From Pseudomonas sp. BCA17 (GTDB lineage Bacteria; Pseudomonadota; Gammaproteobacteria; Pseudomonadales; Pseudomonadaceae), in the NCBI RefSeq assembly GCF_004519405.1, contig NZ_SGWI01000002.1:62001-126000 (forward strand): a DNA stretch of 64,000 nt, in the 5' to 3' direction. This document shows positions 10,635 to 31,005 of this stretch, piece after piece (position 1 is the first letter of the stretch; each line of letters begins with the position of its first letter). The position numbers and the translations under genes are program-made. Under the pieces are notes generated by a model. That model worked only from the letters and a program-made list of their open reading frames with translations, ran no database searches and was not told the origin of the DNA.

Positions 10635-11680
10635 GGGTTGTCCGTCGGCCCCACCGGCACCAGATCAACAAGCTCGCGCACCAAGACAGTGGCGAAGCAT
10701 CCGGCCGGCAGGACGAATTCCAATTGCAGAATGTCAGGTCCGGGATAATGCCACGTCAACCCGCCAATGGGCAGTCGCAGAATGCGACGTTCCTGGCTCA
10801 TACCGGCCTTCACCAGCCAGTCACGCAGATCGGCTTCACTGGCGGCGACCGCCTGTTCCAAGGCATGAGTGGCCCCCGTGGCGGGCGAGTCACCCTCGCC
10901 CCACTGCGGCCCGGTCGGGTGCAGGTCCAGGATGGCCAGGCGCGGATCGCTGCATTCGGCCTCCCCCGCCGGAAAAAAACTGCGGCTGTCGGTAAACGCC
11001 AGCAGGTCGCCCACTTGGGCACGCTGCCAGGAACCGTCGGCGACGCGCGCGGCCAGCACTTTGTTGAACAGGAAGCTGCGCGCCGTGGACAACAGCCGCG
11101 AACGCACATTGCGCTGCTCCGGCAAGGCTTTACGCGCCGCCCATTCACGGGCGTCCACCACGTTGCCGCCGTTATGACCGAAACGCTGGGCGCCGAAGTA
11201 GTTGGGAACGCCGTGCGACGCAATCAATTGCAAGCGTGCATCAATGGCGGCCGTATCGCCTTCCAGTTGCGTCAGGCGCAATGTAAAGCCGTTGGCCGAA
11301 TGTGCGCCGCGTTGCAGCTTGCGCTTGTGGCGGGTCATCTTGAGAATCTTGAGGGTGTCGTTTTCCGCACCGCTCATGTCCGGGTCGGCCTTCCCCGGCA
11401 GTTGCACGCTGAACCACTGGCGAGTCAACGCCTGACGGTCCTTGAGGCCGGCATAACTGACGGTGCGCAACGGCACGCCGGCAGCCTTGGCAATGCGCCG
11501 GGCAGCCTCTTCCGTATTCAGGCCGCGTTTTTCCACCCATAGCCACAGGTGCTCACCGTCACCGGTCAGCGGGATATCCAGCACTTCGTCGACCTGGAAA
11601 TCTTCAGCCGTCGCCTTCAGCACAGCGCGGCCCAACGCGTCGCCGTAGGCCCGCGGGCCCAGCAGTTGCAGGTCATTCAT
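10622..11680 (-). CDS. truD: tRNA pseudouridine(13) synthase TruD
   Basis: The 352-residue enzyme converts U13 of tRNA-Glu to pseudouridine. The catalytic aspartate lies in GLKDRQALT (about residue 80), and the TRUD insertion domain (about 155-305) follows. The length is normal. It starts with ATGA overlapping the ispF stop and ends inside surE. Confidence 0.96.
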
Positions 11681-12150
11681 GCGCGCAGCAACAAGGCAAC
11701 GGAGTGCACTGCGATGCCCTCTTCACGACCGGTAAACCCGAGTTTTTCGGTGGTGGTGGCTTTCACGTTCACTTGATCCAATTCAATGTGCAAGTCAGCG
11801 GCGATCAACGCTCGCATCGATTCGATATGCGGGGCCATTTTCGGTGCCTGGGCGACGATGGTGTTGTCGACGTTGCCGACCTTCCAGCCCTTGGCGTGAA
11901 TCAGGCCGACCACGTGGCGCAACAAGACACGGCTGTCCGCGCCCTTGAACGTCGGGTCGGTGTCCGGAAAATGCTTGCCGATGTCACCCAGTGCCGCAGC
12001 GCCAAGCAGGGCATCGCTCAAGGCGTGCAGCAAGACATCGCCGTCGGAATGAGCCAGCAACCCATGGTGGTGCGCGATCCGCACGCCGCCCAAGGTGATG
12101 AAATCGCCTTCGGCGAAACGGTGCACATCGTAGCCATGGCCAATACGCAT
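11677..12150 (-). CDS. ispF: 2-C-methyl-D-erythritol 2,4-cyclodiphosphate synthase
   Basis: The 157-residue enzyme of the MEP isoprenoid pathway forms the cyclic diphosphate from CDP-ME-2-phosphate. The zinc ligands are visible in GYDVHRF (Asp8, His10) and [10 protein letters not shown] (His42), and the loop [11 protein letters not shown] is intact. It heads the ispF-truD-surE-pcm string. The preceding MEP enzyme IspD lies separately at 15.3-16.0 kb. Confidence 0.97.
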   Translation of the reverse strand: MRIGHGYDVHRFAEGDFITLGGVRIAHHHGLLAHSDGDVLLHALSDALLGAAALGDIGKHFPDTDPTFKGADSRVLLRHVVGLIHAKGWKVGNVDNTIVAQAPKMAPHIESMRALIAADLHIELDQVNVKATTTEKLGFTGREEGIAVHSVALLLRA

Positions 12151-12203
12151 AAAAAAACGCCCGATTTAATTCAGGGCGTGATTCTACCTACTTTTGCCTC
12201 ACT

Positions 12204-13049
12204 TTAACCGAGCAAAGCACGACCATGATGTCGCAAATGGTCTTCGATGAAGCTGGCGATGAAAAAGTAGCTATGGTCGTAGCCAGGCTGCAGGCGCAAC
12301 TCCAGTGGGTGGCCGGCGGCCTTGGCGGCTTGTACCAGGGCCTCAGGCTTAAGCTGTACGGCGAGAAAATCGTCACGGTCGCCCTGATCCACCAGCAATG
12401 GCAGCTTTTCAGTCGCTTCACCGATCAGCACGCAGGCATCCCATTCGCGCCACTTTGAGCGCTCCTCACCCAGGTAACGCGAGAACGCCTTCTGGCCCCA
12501 GGGGCAATCCATCGGATTGTTGATCGGCGAAAACGCTGACACCGACTGGTAACGTCCCGGATTGCGCAACGCACAGACCAACGCACCATGCCCCCCCATG
12601 GAGTGACCGCTGATGCCACGTTTATCCGATGCGGGGAAATGCGCTTCAACCAGCGCCGGCAATTCCTGCACCACGTAATCATGCATCCGATAGTGCTTGG
12701 CCCAAGGTTCCTGGGTGGCATTGAGGTAGAAGCCCGCGCCCAGGCCGAAATCCCAGGCGTTATCCGGATCGCCCGGCACACCCGGCCCACGGGGGCTGGT
12801 GTCCGGCGCGACGATGATCAACCCCAACTCGGCGGCTATGCGCTGGGCACCGGCCTTCTGCATGAAGTTCTCGTCGGTGCAGGTCAGGCCGGACAACCAG
12901 TACACCACCGGCAGCTTAGTGCCCTGCTCGGCTTGTGGCGGCAGGTAGACAGCGAAGGTCATGTCGCAGCCGAGCACGTGGGAGTTGTGTTTGTAGCGTT
13001 TGTGCCAGCCGCCGAAACTCTTTTGGCACGAGATATTTTCCAGGGTCAT
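12204..13049 (-). CDS. fghA: S-formylglutathione hydrolase
   Basis: The 281-residue alpha/beta-hydrolase (esterase D family) releases formate and glutathione from S-formylglutathione in formaldehyde detoxification. The nucleophile elbow is GHSMGG (about residue 148), and the catalytic His lies in GYDHSYFF near the C-terminus. The start MTLENISCQ gives the standard family length; the frame stays open further upstream but runs through intergenic repeat DNA. It follows adhC, the previous enzyme in the pathway, after 88 bp. Confidence 0.97.
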   Translation of the reverse strand: MTLENISCQKSFGGWHKRYKHNSHVLGCDMTFAVYLPPQAEQGTKLPVVYWLSGLTCTDENFMQKAGAQRIAAELGLIIVAPDTSPRGPGVPGDPDNAWDFGLGAGFYLNATQEPWAKHYRMHDYVVQELPALVEAHFPASDKRGISGHSMGGHGALVCALRNPGRYQSVSAFSPINNPMDCPWGQKAFSRYLGEERSKWREWDACVLIGEATEKLPLLVDQGDRDDFLAVQLKPEALVQAAKAAGHPLELRLQPGYDHSYFFIASFIEDHLRHHGRALLG

Positions 13050-13060
13050 GGGAGTGCTCC

Positions 13061-13137
13061 CAGTTACAAGCGGCACGCTCCAAGCTGCAAGTAAGGCGCG
13101 CTCACTGTCAGCTTGTAGCGTGTAGCTTGCAGCTGCT
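13061..13137. repeat. Dispersed palindromic repeat between adhC and fghA
   Basis: Several near-copies of a short unit (AGCTTGTAGC, AGCTTGCAGCT and AGCTGCAAG with its complement) are arranged as an imperfect long inverted repeat. This pattern of alternating AGCTTGTAGC/GCTACAAGCT units recurs in Pseudomonas intergenic DNA. It could fold into a hairpin in the adhC-fghA transcript. Confidence 0.5.
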
Positions 13138-15255
<2,118 letters not shown>

Positions 15256-15277
15256 TTGAGCAGTGATTGACTCTACC

Positions 15278-15303
15278 GCCATCGGGAGCAAGCCCCCGAT
15301 GGC
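15278..15303. repeat. REP-like hairpin between gfnR and ispD
   Basis: Perfect 9-bp arms GCCATCGGG (15278-15286) and CCCGATGGC (15295-15303) surround AGCAAGCC, the usual loop of fluorescens-group REP elements. It lies between two convergent genes and could serve as a terminator for both, although no T-tract follows. Confidence 0.65.
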
Positions 15304-15322
15304 GTCGATGCGGTGTCATTGG

Positions 15323-16030
15323 CTATCTGCGATTCGCCCAGCGCAGCCGCAACCACTCCAAATCCTCTGGACGGGTTACCTTGATATTGTCCGAACGCCC
15401 TTCAATCAAGCGTGGCGCCTGGCCAGACCATTCCATGGCCGAGGCTTCGTCGGTGATCACAGCGTCGGCCACCAGGCTGTCGGCCAGGGCACGGTGCAAC
15501 GCCCCCAGGCGAAACATCTGCGGCGTGTAGGCCTGCCAGATCAGGCTGCGGTCGACGGTTTCCATCACCCGGCCATGCTTGTCGACACGCTTGAGGGTGT
15601 CCCGGGCCGGTACGGCCAGCAGGCCGCCAACCGGGTCATCCGCCAGTTCAATCAAGAGTTTGTCGAGGTCGTCACGGCTCAGGTTGGGACGCGCGGCATC
15701 GTGCACCAACACCCAATCGTCGTCGCCGGCGCCCAGGGCATTGAGTTGCAACAGTGCATTGAGCACCGAACCCGAACGCTCCAGGCCACCGTCCGCACGA
15801 TGGATACGAGCGTCAGCAGCACACGCCAGCCCGGGCCAATAAGGATCATCAGAAGCAAGACTGACCACCAGGCCCTTGAGCGATGGATGGTCGAGAAAAC
15901 AGCCAAGGCTGTGTTCGAGAATTGTGCGCCCGCCCAGTTGCAGGTATTGCTTGGGACGGTCAGCGGCCATACGGGCACCGACGCCCGCGGCAGGAATCAC
16001 GGCCCAGAAGGCCGGTAAGCAGTAACTCAT
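15323..16030 (-). CDS. ispD: 2-C-methyl-D-erythritol 4-phosphate cytidylyltransferase
   Basis: The 235-residue MEP-pathway enzyme transfers CMP from CTP to methylerythritol phosphate. The CTP-binding loop PAAGVGARMAADRPKQY (about 13-29) and the metal motif VHDAARP (about 108) are intact. It overlaps the ftsB stop by 4 bp, the conserved ftsB-ispD pairing of gammaproteobacteria. Confidence 0.97.
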   Translation of the reverse strand: MSYCLPAFWAVIPAAGVGARMAADRPKQYLQLGGRTILEHSLGCFLDHPSLKGLVVSLASDDPYWPGLACAADARIHRADGGLERSGSVLNALLQLNALGAGDDDWVLVHDAARPNLSRDDLDKLLIELADDPVGGLLAVPARDTLKRVDKHGRVMETVDRSLIWQAYTPQMFRLGALHRALADSLVADAVITDEASAMEWSGQAPRLIEGRSDNIKVTRPEDLEWLRLRWANRR

Positions 16031-16305
16031 TGGGCCAACTGGTAGAGGGTTTCACCCTCCTTGACCATGCCCAACTCATGACGAGCCCGCTCTTCAACGG
16101 TCTCCGTACCTTTTTTCAGCTCAAGCACTTCGGCATCCAGGACGCGATTACGCTCCAGCAGACGTTCGTTTTCGGCGTGCTGGTCGGCAATCTGCTGGGT
16201 CAGTTCTTCTACCTGTGCAAAGCTGCCATTACCCACCCATAGGCGGTACTGCAGGCCAGCCAGCAACAAGAGCAAGACGAGGAACAACCAATTGGGACTG
16301 CGCAT
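16027..16305 (-). CDS. ftsB: Cell division protein FtsB
   Basis: The 92-residue protein has one membrane span (residues about 5-21, LFLVLLLLLAGLQYRLW) followed by a periplasmic coiled coil (about 28-70, EELTQQIADQHAENERLLERN). FtsB links FtsL and FtsQ at the division septum. The start MRSPNWLF gives the normal length; an upstream in-frame start at 16368 would add an unlikely basic extension before the membrane span. Confidence 0.93.
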   Translation of the reverse strand: MRSPNWLFLVLLLLLAGLQYRLWVGNGSFAQVEELTQQIADQHAENERLLERNRVLDAEVLELKKGTETVEERARHELGMVKEGETLYQLAQ

Positions 16306-16362
16306 CGAAATCCGGGTATCCAGTGAAAAAAGCCAGCCATGTAGAACTTTTGCAGCAACTGA

Positions 16363-16396
16363 TAGCACGAAGCCTGGAAGAACCAGGCTTGTGCTA
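16363..16396 (-). terminator. Strong hairpin between eno and ftsB
   Basis: Arms TAGCACGAAGCCTGG (16363-16377) and CCAGGCTTGTGCTA (16383-16396) pair with a single bulge around a 5-base loop. It lies 94 bp after the eno stop. There is no U-tract, so it may be a 3'-end stabiliser or a Rho-assisted site rather than a classical terminator. Confidence 0.5.
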
Positions 16397-16489
16397 GATA
16401 GCCATCAGATTAGCGTCGAAATACACACTGTCGTGTTTTTTCCGACGCAACCCGACGACTTTTTACCATGCTTTACCATCAAGTAGCGA

Positions 16490-17901
<1,412 letters not shown>

Positions 17902-17936
17902 ATAAAACGAGGGAAAGTCTACCGGAGAAACGATGC

Positions 17937-20508
<2,572 letters not shown>

Positions 20509-20692
20509 AGTGCACCTTTCAAAAAAACCGCCGCGTGGTGACAGACCAGCAATGAAACACCGGTACGTTGATCGCTACACATTTTTTGGAATCGCCCAGC
20601 AAAGACTGCTTGGTAATCGGCAACTCCTGCGATTCAGGCGAATCCACAGAAGTTGTATCAAGAAGGGAGCGTAGTCTACCGGAAAGGCTCTA

Positions 20693-22012
20693 TCAGCTCA
20701 AACCTTGATCGCAGTTCTGTGGCAACCAATGTAATTGCCAGCCGTCCACCTTGCTGGACCATAGCCCCGCAAGGGTTGGGACAGCCAGCAATTGCTCACC
20801 CCGATACAGCAGCGGCAATCTGCCACGCACGAACTCCGGCAAACCACTTTCGTTAAGCAGGCGCTTCAGGTCGCGCCGACCGCGACCTGGCACTTCCATG
20901 ATTTCACCGCCGCGACGATAGCGAACCTCCAACAGGCCTTCAGGCACCGCGCCAATAAATTTCAGCTGACCGTTGCCGGGTAACTCTAGTGGGTTTTGCG
21001 GGTGTGACCACCTCACCGTTGCATCGGAAAAAGCCTGCCAAGCGACGGGCAACCACCAGACGCGCTCACCACAGCGGCGAAGTTGGCCGTCGGCCAGGCG
21101 CCACAACGGTTGTGCGTCGCCCTTGGCATCGCGCAAGGAGCACCAGCCGGCCCAATGATCGCTATCGGGCAAGCGCGTCAGCGGCGCCAGCCAGTGGCGC
21201 AGGGCGTTGCGTTGACGAGCGTCGGACAGCGCACGAAGTGGCGCCAGGGCCAGTGATGGCAAGGGCAGCCAGGGAAATGCCGAAGGCTGGTCGGCAGCCT
21301 GCAGGTCCATCTGCGCCAACTCATCCAGCAAGCCCTGTGCTTCATCAAGATGCTCGGCGGTGCGGGCCAAGCTTGAAACGGCCTGCGGCCAACGCTCTGT
21401 CAGCATCGGAAATACGCGGTGGCGCAGGTAATTACGGGAAAACCGCGAATCCGCGTTGGAGGGATCTTCGATCCACTTGAGCTGCTGATCATGGGCATAG
21501 GCTTCCAACGTTTCACGCGAGAGACCCAGCAGCGGCCGTAACAAATACCCCTTCGCCAATGGACGCTGGACGGGCATGGCCGCCAACCCTCGCACCCCGG
21601 CCCCACGCAACAGGCGAAACAACAGGGTCTCAGCCTGGTCGTCGCGGTGCTGGCCCGTGAGCAGCACCTCCCCTACCCCAGTCACTTCGGTAAACGCCTG
21701 GTAACGCGCATCGCGGGCGGCACGCTCATGGCTCGCGCCGGGCTGGACGTGCACGCGCATGACACTCAAGGGTACGCCAAGGCTGTCACACACCGATTGG
21801 CAATGGCTGGGCCAGGCGTCGGCGACAGCCTGCAAGCCGTGGTGGACATGGATGGCATAGAGCGGCGGGAACGTTTCGGTTTTTGCCAGAGCGGCCAAAA
21901 GGTGCAGCAGAACGGTGGAATCAAGTCCACCTGAGAAGGCGACGTGCCAGGCCGGGGCGTTGCGCCAGGGGGCCAGCATTTGCAGGAGTTCAGCGGCCAG
22001 CGTTGCTTTCAT
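20693..22012 (-). CDS. tilS: tRNA(Ile)-lysidine synthase
   Basis: The 439-residue N-type ATP pyrophosphatase modifies C34 of the AUA-reading tRNA-Ile to lysidine. The PP-loop FSGGLDST (about 27-34) and the HHGLQA and GQHRDDQAET motifs are present, followed by the TilS substrate-binding and C-terminal domains. The ATG at 22012 is used; the preceding GTG at 22015 is equally possible. It follows accA, with a REPIN in the gap. Confidence 0.95.
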   Translation of the reverse strand: MKATLAAELLQMLAPWRNAPAWHVAFSGGLDSTVLLHLLAALAKTETFPPLYAIHVHHGLQAVADAWPSHCQSVCDSLGVPLSVMRVHVQPGASHERAARDARYQAFTEVTGVGEVLLTGQHRDDQAETLLFRLLRGAGVRGLAAMPVQRPLAKGYLLRPLLGLSRETLEAYAHDQQLKWIEDPSNADSRFSRNYLRHRVFPMLTERWPQAVSSLARTAEHLDEAQGLLDELAQMDLQAADQPSAFPWLPLPSLALAPLRALSDARQRNALRHWLAPLTRLPDSDHWAGWCSLRDAKGDAQPLWRLADGQLRRCGERVWWLPVAWQAFSDATVRWSHPQNPLELPGNGQLKFIGAVPEGLLEVRYRRGGEIMEVPGRGRRDLKRLLNESGLPEFVRGRLPLLYRGEQLLAVPTLAGLWSSKVDGWQLHWLPQNCDQGLS

Positions 22013-22067
22013 CACAGGTTACCGCCGCACATCTGGAATACGTTCGGCAAGAATACACAAAGCAAAA

Positions 22068-22155
22068 GCGGGAGGGGCGTGCTCCCGATTGCCGAGTATC
22101 GGTCAACGCATCGGGTGACCGACCCACCGCTATCGGGAGCAAGCTCCCTCCCACA
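22068..22155. repeat. REPIN between accA and tilS
   Basis: Two inverted REP-like units (GGGAGGGGCGTGCTCCCGAT and GCTATCGGGAGCAAGCTCCC) flank about 45 bp that contain a further imperfect palindrome (CGGTCA near TGACCG). It is the same family as the element beside rpoS. Confidence 0.85.
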
Positions 22156-22176
22156 TTTTCAGTATTACGGCGACTT

Positions 22177-23124
22177 TTAGAGACCGTAGCTCATCAGACG
22201 CTCATAACGACGGGTCAGCAACGCTTCGTTATCCAGCTTCTTGAGCATCGCCAGTTGCGAACCCAGTTCGGCGCGGATGGTCGCAGCGGCGGCAGCCGGG
22301 TCGCGGTGAGCGCCGCCCAATGGCTCGGCGATCACTTTATCCACGATCCCCAGACCTTTGAGGCGATCGGCGGTAATGCCCATGGCTTCGGCAGCGTCCG
22401 GCGCCTTTTCTGCAGTTTTCCAAAGGATCGAGGCGCAACCTTCCGGCGAGATCACCGCGTAGGTCGAATACTGCAGCATGTTCAGTTGGTCGCAGACACC
22501 AATGGCCAGTGCGCCGCCGGAACCGCCTTCGCCAATCACGGTAGCGATGATCGGGGTTTTCAGGCGAGCCATGACGCGCAGGTTCCACGCAATCGCTTCG
22601 CTCTGGTTGCGCTCTTCAGCGTCGATACCCGGATAGGCGCCCGGCGTGTCGATGAAGGTCAGGATCGGCATTTTGAAGCGCTCGGCCATTTCCATCAGGC
22701 GGCAAGCCTTGCGATAGCCTTCCGGACGCGGCATGCCGAAGTTGCGGCGTACTTTCTCGCGCACTTCACGGCCTTTCTGGTGACCGATCACCATGACCGG
22801 CTGATCATCCAGGCGAGCGATACCGCCAACAATCGCGGCGTCATCCGAGAAGTGGCGGTCGCCATGCAGCTCGTCGAACTCGGTGAAGATGTGCTGGATG
22901 TAGTCCAGGGTATACGGGCGGCGCGGATGGCGAGCCAGGCGCGCGATCTGCCAGCTGGTCAGCTTGCCGAAGATGTCTTCGGTCAGCGTCTTGCTCTTGT
23001 CTTGCAGGCGGGAGATCTCATCGCCGATATTCAGCGAATTGTCATTGCCGACCAGGCGCAGTTCTTCAATCTTGGCTTGCAGGTCAGCGATCGGCTGTTC
23101 GAAATCAAGAAAATTCGGGTTCAT
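22177..23124 (-). CDS. accA: Acetyl-CoA carboxylase carboxyltransferase subunit alpha
   Basis: The 315-residue subunit of the AccA2D2 carboxyltransferase makes malonyl-CoA for fatty-acid synthesis. The biotin/CoA-binding stretches [20 protein letters not shown] and [12 protein letters not shown] (oxyanion-forming glycines) are intact. The start [11 protein letters not shown] at 23124 matches other AccA proteins. It lies downstream of dnaE in the same orientation, as in other gammaproteobacteria. Confidence 0.98.
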   Translation of the reverse strand: MNPNFLDFEQPIADLQAKIEELRLVGNDNSLNIGDEISRLQDKSKTLTEDIFGKLTSWQIARLARHPRRPYTLDYIQHIFTEFDELHGDRHFSDDAAIVGGIARLDDQPVMVIGHQKGREVREKVRRNFGMPRPEGYRKACRLMEMAERFKMPILTFIDTPGAYPGIDAEERNQSEAIAWNLRVMARLKTPIIATVIGEGGSGGALAIGVCDQLNMLQYSTYAVISPEGCASILWKTAEKAPDAAEAMGITADRLKGLGIVDKVIAEPLGGAHRDPAAAAATIRAELGSQLAMLKKLDNEALLTRRYERLMSYGL

Positions 23125-23252
23125 AAGCGTCCGTCTTGGGTCGACGGCCAAGGAGTGCCTGGCCAGCCGGTTGTCTATTCGCGCCCTACCTTAAGGGAGA
23201 GGCGCGTTTAGGTCGAGATTAAATGTTCAGCCGAGGTCAGGTGTTCTGACCG

Positions 23253-26774
<3,522 letters not shown>

Positions 26775-26804
26775 AGTGATCCTGTCTAGATACGTGGAAA
26801 CAAC

Positions 26805-26828
26805 AAGGCCCGGATTGTACCGGGCCTT
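26805..26828 (-). terminator. Hairpin between rnhB and dnaE
   Basis: Nine-base arms AAGGCCCGG and CCGGGCCTT surround a 6-base loop, 23 bp after the rnhB stop. On the minus strand it is followed only by TTGTTTCC, so termination is probably partial. Confidence 0.55.
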
Positions 26829-26850
26829 GAGCAAAACATCAGCCTCACGA

Positions 26851-27483
26851 CTACACCTCGGTGAGGCTCTCCCGTGCCTCGTAAGCCAGGCGCACCGGGG
26901 CGAACGAGCGACGGTGGATCGGCGTAGGGCCGAGACGGGCCAAGGCTTCCAGATGAACGGGTGTGGGGTAGCCCTTGTGACCACCCATGCCGTAGCCTGG
27001 GTAGATCAATTCGAAAGCCGCCATTTCACGGTCGCGACTGACCTTGGCCAGGATTGAAGCCGCTGCAATAGCAGGCACCTTGCTATCACCCTTCACCACC
27101 GCTTCCGACGGCATCGCCAATTTCGGGCAGCGATTACCATCAATCATCGCCATCTTGGGCGTGATGTGCAGGCCTTCTACCGCACGCTGCATGGCGAGCA
27201 TGGTGGCGTGCAGGATGTTCAACTCGTCGATTTCTTCGACCTCGGCACGGGCGATATACCAGCTCAGGGCTTTCTCACAGATCTCGTCGTAGAGTTTTTC
27301 GCGGCGCGCTTCGGTCAGTTTCTTCGAGTCATCAAGCCCGAGAATCGGACGGTTCGGGTCAAGAATGACTGCCGCCGTAACGACTGCGCCGCACAGCGGC
27401 CCGCGTCCTACTTCATCAACACCGGCCACCAGCTCATGAGCTTGGGCAACCAGGCTGAAGTCCAGACCCATCTGCGTGGTCAT
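26851..27483 (-). CDS. rnhB: Ribonuclease HII
   Basis: The 210-residue endonuclease cleaves RNA at RNA-DNA junctions, including single ribonucleotides in DNA. The first catalytic Asp-Glu pair lies in [12 protein letters not shown] (about 19-30), and the remaining acidic residues lie in LDDSKKL and MIDGN. Its ATG overlaps the lpxB stop by 4 bp, continuing the lpxD-fabZ-lpxA-lpxB-rnhB-dnaE string. Confidence 0.97.
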   Translation of the reverse strand: MTTQMGLDFSLVAQAHELVAGVDEVGRGPLCGAVVTAAVILDPNRPILGLDDSKKLTEARREKLYDEICEKALSWYIARAEVEEIDELNILHATMLAMQRAVEGLHITPKMAMIDGNRCPKLAMPSEAVVKGDSKVPAIAAASILAKVSRDREMAAFELIYPGYGMGGHKGYPTPVHLEALARLGPTPIHRRSFAPVRLAYEARESLTEV

Positions 27484-28619
27484 AGGTTTTCCTGTTTGTG
27501 GCCGATCAAGGAGAGTACGGCATCCGCCGCCTGGTTCGACGCATCACGGCGCAACGTGCGGTGAATATCGTCAAAGCCACGGGTCTGCTCTTCGCCGCCA
27601 TCGATCAAGGGCAGCACGGTTTGCGCCAAAGCTTCAGGGGTCGCATCGTCCTGTAGCAACTCTGGCACCAACAGACGCTGGGCCAGCAGATTGGGCAAGG
27701 AGATGTAGGGGCTTTTGACCATGCGCTTGAGAATCCAGAACGTCAGCGGCGCAAGACGATAGGCCACGACCATTGGTCGCTTGTACAGCAAGGCTTCAAG
27801 AGTCGCTGTGCCCGAGGCAATCAGCACCGCATCACAGGCCGCGAGCGCCAGGTGCGACTGGCCATCCAGCAGCGTCACCGGCAAGTCACGGCCGACAAGC
27901 AGTGCCTCGGCCTGAGCACGACGTTGCGGGCTGGCGCACGGCAGTACGAAACGCACACCGGGTTTCAGGACCATCAAACGCTCGGCGGCATCAAAAAACA
28001 ACGCGCCCAACCGCCCGACTTCACCGCCGCGGCTGCCTGGCATCAATGCCACCAGCGGGCCATCGGCCAGGCCCAACTCGGCACGCGCTGCTGCGCGATC
28101 GGCTTGCAGAGGGATGGTGTCGGCCAATGTGTGACCCACAAAGCGTACCGGCACGCCCTTCTCTTCATAGAATCGGGCTTCGAATGGCAGCAAGGTCAGC
28201 ATCAAGTCGCAGCCTTCGCGGATCTTCAGCACGCGCTTCTGCCGCCACGCCCACACGGACGGGCTGACGTAGTGCACGGTCTTGATGCCGGCCTGACGCA
28301 ATTTGAGTTCGATGTTGAGGGTGAAGTCCGGAGCGTCGATGCCGATAAAGACGTCGGGCTTTTCTTCAATAAGTGTCTGGATCAGCAGTTTGCGGCGAGC
28401 CAGCAGCTCTCGAAGTCGCCCCAGCACTTCCACCAACCCCATGACGGACAAACGCTCCATGGGAAAATAGGACGTGAGGCCCTCGGCCTGCATCAACGGC
28501 CCACCCACTCCAATAAACTCCACGGCAGGGTGCTGGACCTTGAGCGCACGCATCAGGCCAGCCCCCAGAATATCGCCGGAAGCTTCTCCGGCCACCAGCG
28601 CTACACGCAGATTGGCCAT
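27480..28619 (-). CDS. lpxB: Lipid-A-disaccharide synthase
   Basis: The 379-residue GT19 glycosyltransferase joins UDP-diacylglucosamine and lipid X to form the lipid A disaccharide. The family N-terminus [13 protein letters not shown] (about 11-23), the [14 protein letters not shown] block [13 protein letters not shown] and the donor-site motif PGSRGGEV are present. It starts 2 bp after the lpxA stop. Confidence 0.98.
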   Translation of the reverse strand: MANLRVALVAGEASGDILGAGLMRALKVQHPAVEFIGVGGPLMQAEGLTSYFPMERLSVMGLVEVLGRLRELLARRKLLIQTLIEEKPDVFIGIDAPDFTLNIELKLRQAGIKTVHYVSPSVWAWRQKRVLKIREGCDLMLTLLPFEARFYEEKGVPVRFVGHTLADTIPLQADRAAARAELGLADGPLVALMPGSRGGEVGRLGALFFDAAERLMVLKPGVRFVLPCASPQRRAQAEALLVGRDLPVTLLDGQSHLALAACDAVLIASGTATLEALLYKRPMVVAYRLAPLTFWILKRMVKSPYISLPNLLAQRLLVPELLQDDATPEALAQTVLPLIDGGEEQTRGFDDIHRTLRRDASNQAADAVLSLIGHKQENL

Positions 28620-28621
28620 GA

Positions 28622-29398
28622 TTAACGGGTGATGCCGCGAGTCGACGCCTGGATCGAGTCCCGGAACACCGCCACTTCCGGAAACTGGGCAGCCGACTCG
28701 GCCAGTTCGATCAACGCCTGTTCAACCGTCAGCCCTTGGCGGTATACCACTTTGTAGGCGCGACGCAGGGCATGAATCTGGTCTTCGCTGAAACCACGAC
28801 GGCGCATGCCTTCGAAGTTCATGCTGCGAGCCTCGGCCGGGTTGCCGAATACCGTGACGAATGCCGGAACGTCCTTGCCGATCGCAGTACCCATGCCGGA
28901 AAAGCTATGGGCGCCGATGTGGCAGTACTGATGGACCAGTGTGAATCCGGACAGAATCGCCCAGTCGCCAACATGCACATGGCCCGCCAACGCAGTGTTG
29001 TTGACCAGGATGCAGTGGTTGCCGATCACACTGTCATGGCCGATGTGCGCATAGGCCATGATCAGGTTGTGATCACCCAACGTGGTCTCGGCACGATCCT
29101 GCACGGTGCCACGGTGAATGGTCACACCTTCACGGATGATGTTGTGGTCACCGATTACCAGGCGTGTCTCTTCACCCTTGTACTTCATGTCAGGGGTGTC
29201 TTCGCCTACCGAGGAAAACTGGTAGATACGATTGTGCTTACCAATGCGGGTCGGACCTTTAAGGATCACGTGCGGCCCGATGACAGTCCCCTCGCCGATT
29301 TCAACACCTGCGCCGACGATCGACCAAGGGCCGACCTCAACGTCGGCGGCCAGGACGGCCGACGGATCGATGATTGCGCGAGGGTCAATCAAACTCAT
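28622..29398 (-). CDS. lpxA: UDP-N-acetylglucosamine acyltransferase
   Basis: The 258-residue left-handed beta-helix enzyme performs the first step of lipid A synthesis. Hexapeptide repeats ([LIV]-G-x4) fill the first 190 residues, with the catalytic His in the AYAHIGHDS stretch (about 122-128). A helical C-terminal domain follows. The ATG overlaps the fabZ stop by 4 bp. Confidence 0.98.
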
Positions 29399-29835
29399 AG
29401 TTTGCGTTCCGCACAGATGATCTCAGCCGAGCACACCGGCTTGCCATCCACCGAGGCCTGGCATTCGAACTTCCAGATCTGGCGTTTGCAGCTGATGAAC
29501 TTGGCTTCCAGGATCAACTGGTCGCCCGGCGTGACCGGATTGCGGAAACGCAGTTTGTCGGAGCCCACGAAATAGTAGAGCGTGCCATCGGCAGGCTTGA
29601 GGTCGAGCATTTTGAAACCAAGGATACCGGCAGCCTGGGCCATTGCTTCAATGATCAGCACACCTGGCATGATTGGATGCGCGGGAAAGTGGCCGTTGAA
29701 GAAAGGTTCGTTGATGCTGACATTCTTGTAGGCACGAATGCGCTTTTCCTCGACATTGAGGTCCACTACGCGATCCACCAGCAGGAACGGGTAACGGTGA
29801 GGCAGGTATTCGCGAATCTCGTTGATGTCCATCAT
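29395..29835 (-). CDS. fabZ: 3-hydroxyacyl-[acyl-carrier-protein] dehydratase FabZ
   Basis: The 146-residue hotdog-fold enzyme dehydrates beta-hydroxyacyl-ACP in fatty-acid elongation. The catalytic His lies in [13 protein letters not shown] (about residue 50), and the Glu lies in [10 protein letters not shown]. The start [17 protein letters not shown] is identical to other pseudomonads; the frame continues upstream without a ribosome site. It lies between lpxD and lpxA as in most Gram-negatives, sharing acyl-ACP supply with lipid A synthesis. Confidence 0.98.
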
Positions 29836-29946
29836 TTCGGGGGGAAGCCTGTAATAAAGATTGGGGGCGGGCGGACTAAAAGCACGCCCCGCTAGCAAAT
29901 CAAGGAGGCCGTCCAACGGCTGCGCACACTTGATATGGAAATGGTA

Positions 29947-31002
29947 TCAGCCTTCTGATGAAGCATTACCGTCAGGGGTCACGTCCCCAACACGCTTTTC
30001 AAGCTGTTTGAGGCGTCGGGCCATGTCGTCAAGCTGCCTCAAGCGCGCTGCACTTTTACGCCACTCAGCCGCCGGTTGCATGGCGGTACCGGAAGAGTAG
30101 GCACCTGGCTCGGTAATCGAGTGGGTGACCATGGTCATGCCGGTGATGAAAACGTTGTCGCAAATGTCGATATGCCCCACCAGCCCTACGCCACCGGCGA
30201 GCATGCAATGCTTGCCGATTTTGGTGCTACCGGAGATACCGACGCACGCCGCCATGGCGGTGTGATCACCAATCTGCACGTTGTGGGCAATCTGGATCTG
30301 GTTGTCGAGCTTCACGCCGTCACCGATCACGGTATCGGCGAGCGCCCCGCGGTCCACGGCGGTGTTGACGCCGATTTCCACGTCATCACCAATCAAAACA
30401 CCGCCAACCTGGGCAATCTTGTGCCAAACACCCTTGGAATTGGCAAAGCCAAAACCTTCACCGCCGATCACGGCACCCGACTGAATAACCACGCGCTCAC
30501 CGATACGCACGTCGTGGTAAAGGGTGACACGCGGAGCCAGCCAGCCATCGGCACCGATTTCACAGCGCGCACCGATAAAGCAATGGGCACCCACGGTGAC
30601 GCCCGCGGCAATGCGCGCGCCACTCTCGATCACGGCAAACGCACCAATGTTGGCCGCAGGGTCAACCCGGGCATCATCGGCAATCACGGCGGTGGGATGA
30701 ATACCGCCGGCCGCCTTGGGTTTTGGATCGAAAAGGTGCGACGCCTTCGCATACGACAGGTACGGGTCGGCCACCACCAGCGCATCCCCGGCGTAACCCT
30801 CAGCATCGGCAGCCTTCAGCAAAACAGCTGCGGCCTGGCAACCGACCAGGTATTTACGGTATTGAGGATTTGCGAGGAAGCTCAACTGAGCTGGGCCAGC
30901 CTCCTGCAAGGTGGCTAGCCCAGTGATTTCCTTCTCCGGGGAGCCGTGCAAGACGGCCCCCAGGAACTCGGCCAACTCGCCGAGCTTGATAGTCGCGGTC
31001 AT
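29947..31002 (-). CDS. lpxD: UDP-3-O-(3-hydroxyacyl)glucosamine N-acyltransferase
   Basis: The 351-residue enzyme performs the third lipid A step. It has an N-terminal uridine-binding domain (about 1-95), a left-handed beta-helix of hexapeptide repeats (about 100-310) with the catalytic His in the [11 protein letters not shown] stretch, and a C-terminal helix with a coiled-coil look ([15 protein letters not shown]). It follows skp by 3 bp. Confidence 0.98.
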   Translation of the reverse strand: MTATIKLGELAEFLGAVLHGSPEKEITGLATLQEAGPAQLSFLANPQYRKYLVGCQAAAVLLKAADAEGYAGDALVVADPYLSYAKASHLFDPKPKAAGGIHPTAVIADDARVDPAANIGAFAVIESGARIAAGVTVGAHCFIGARCEIGADGWLAPRVTLYHDVRIGERVVIQSGAVIGGEGFGFANSKGVWHKIAQVGGVLIGDDVEIGVNTAVDRGALADTVIGDGVKLDNQIQIAHNVQIGDHTAMAACVGISGSTKIGKHCMLAGGVGLVGHIDICDNVFITGMTMVTHSITEPGAYSSGTAMQPAAEWRKSAARLRQLDDMARRLKQLEKRVGDVTPDGNASSEG

Positions 31003-31005
31003 GGC

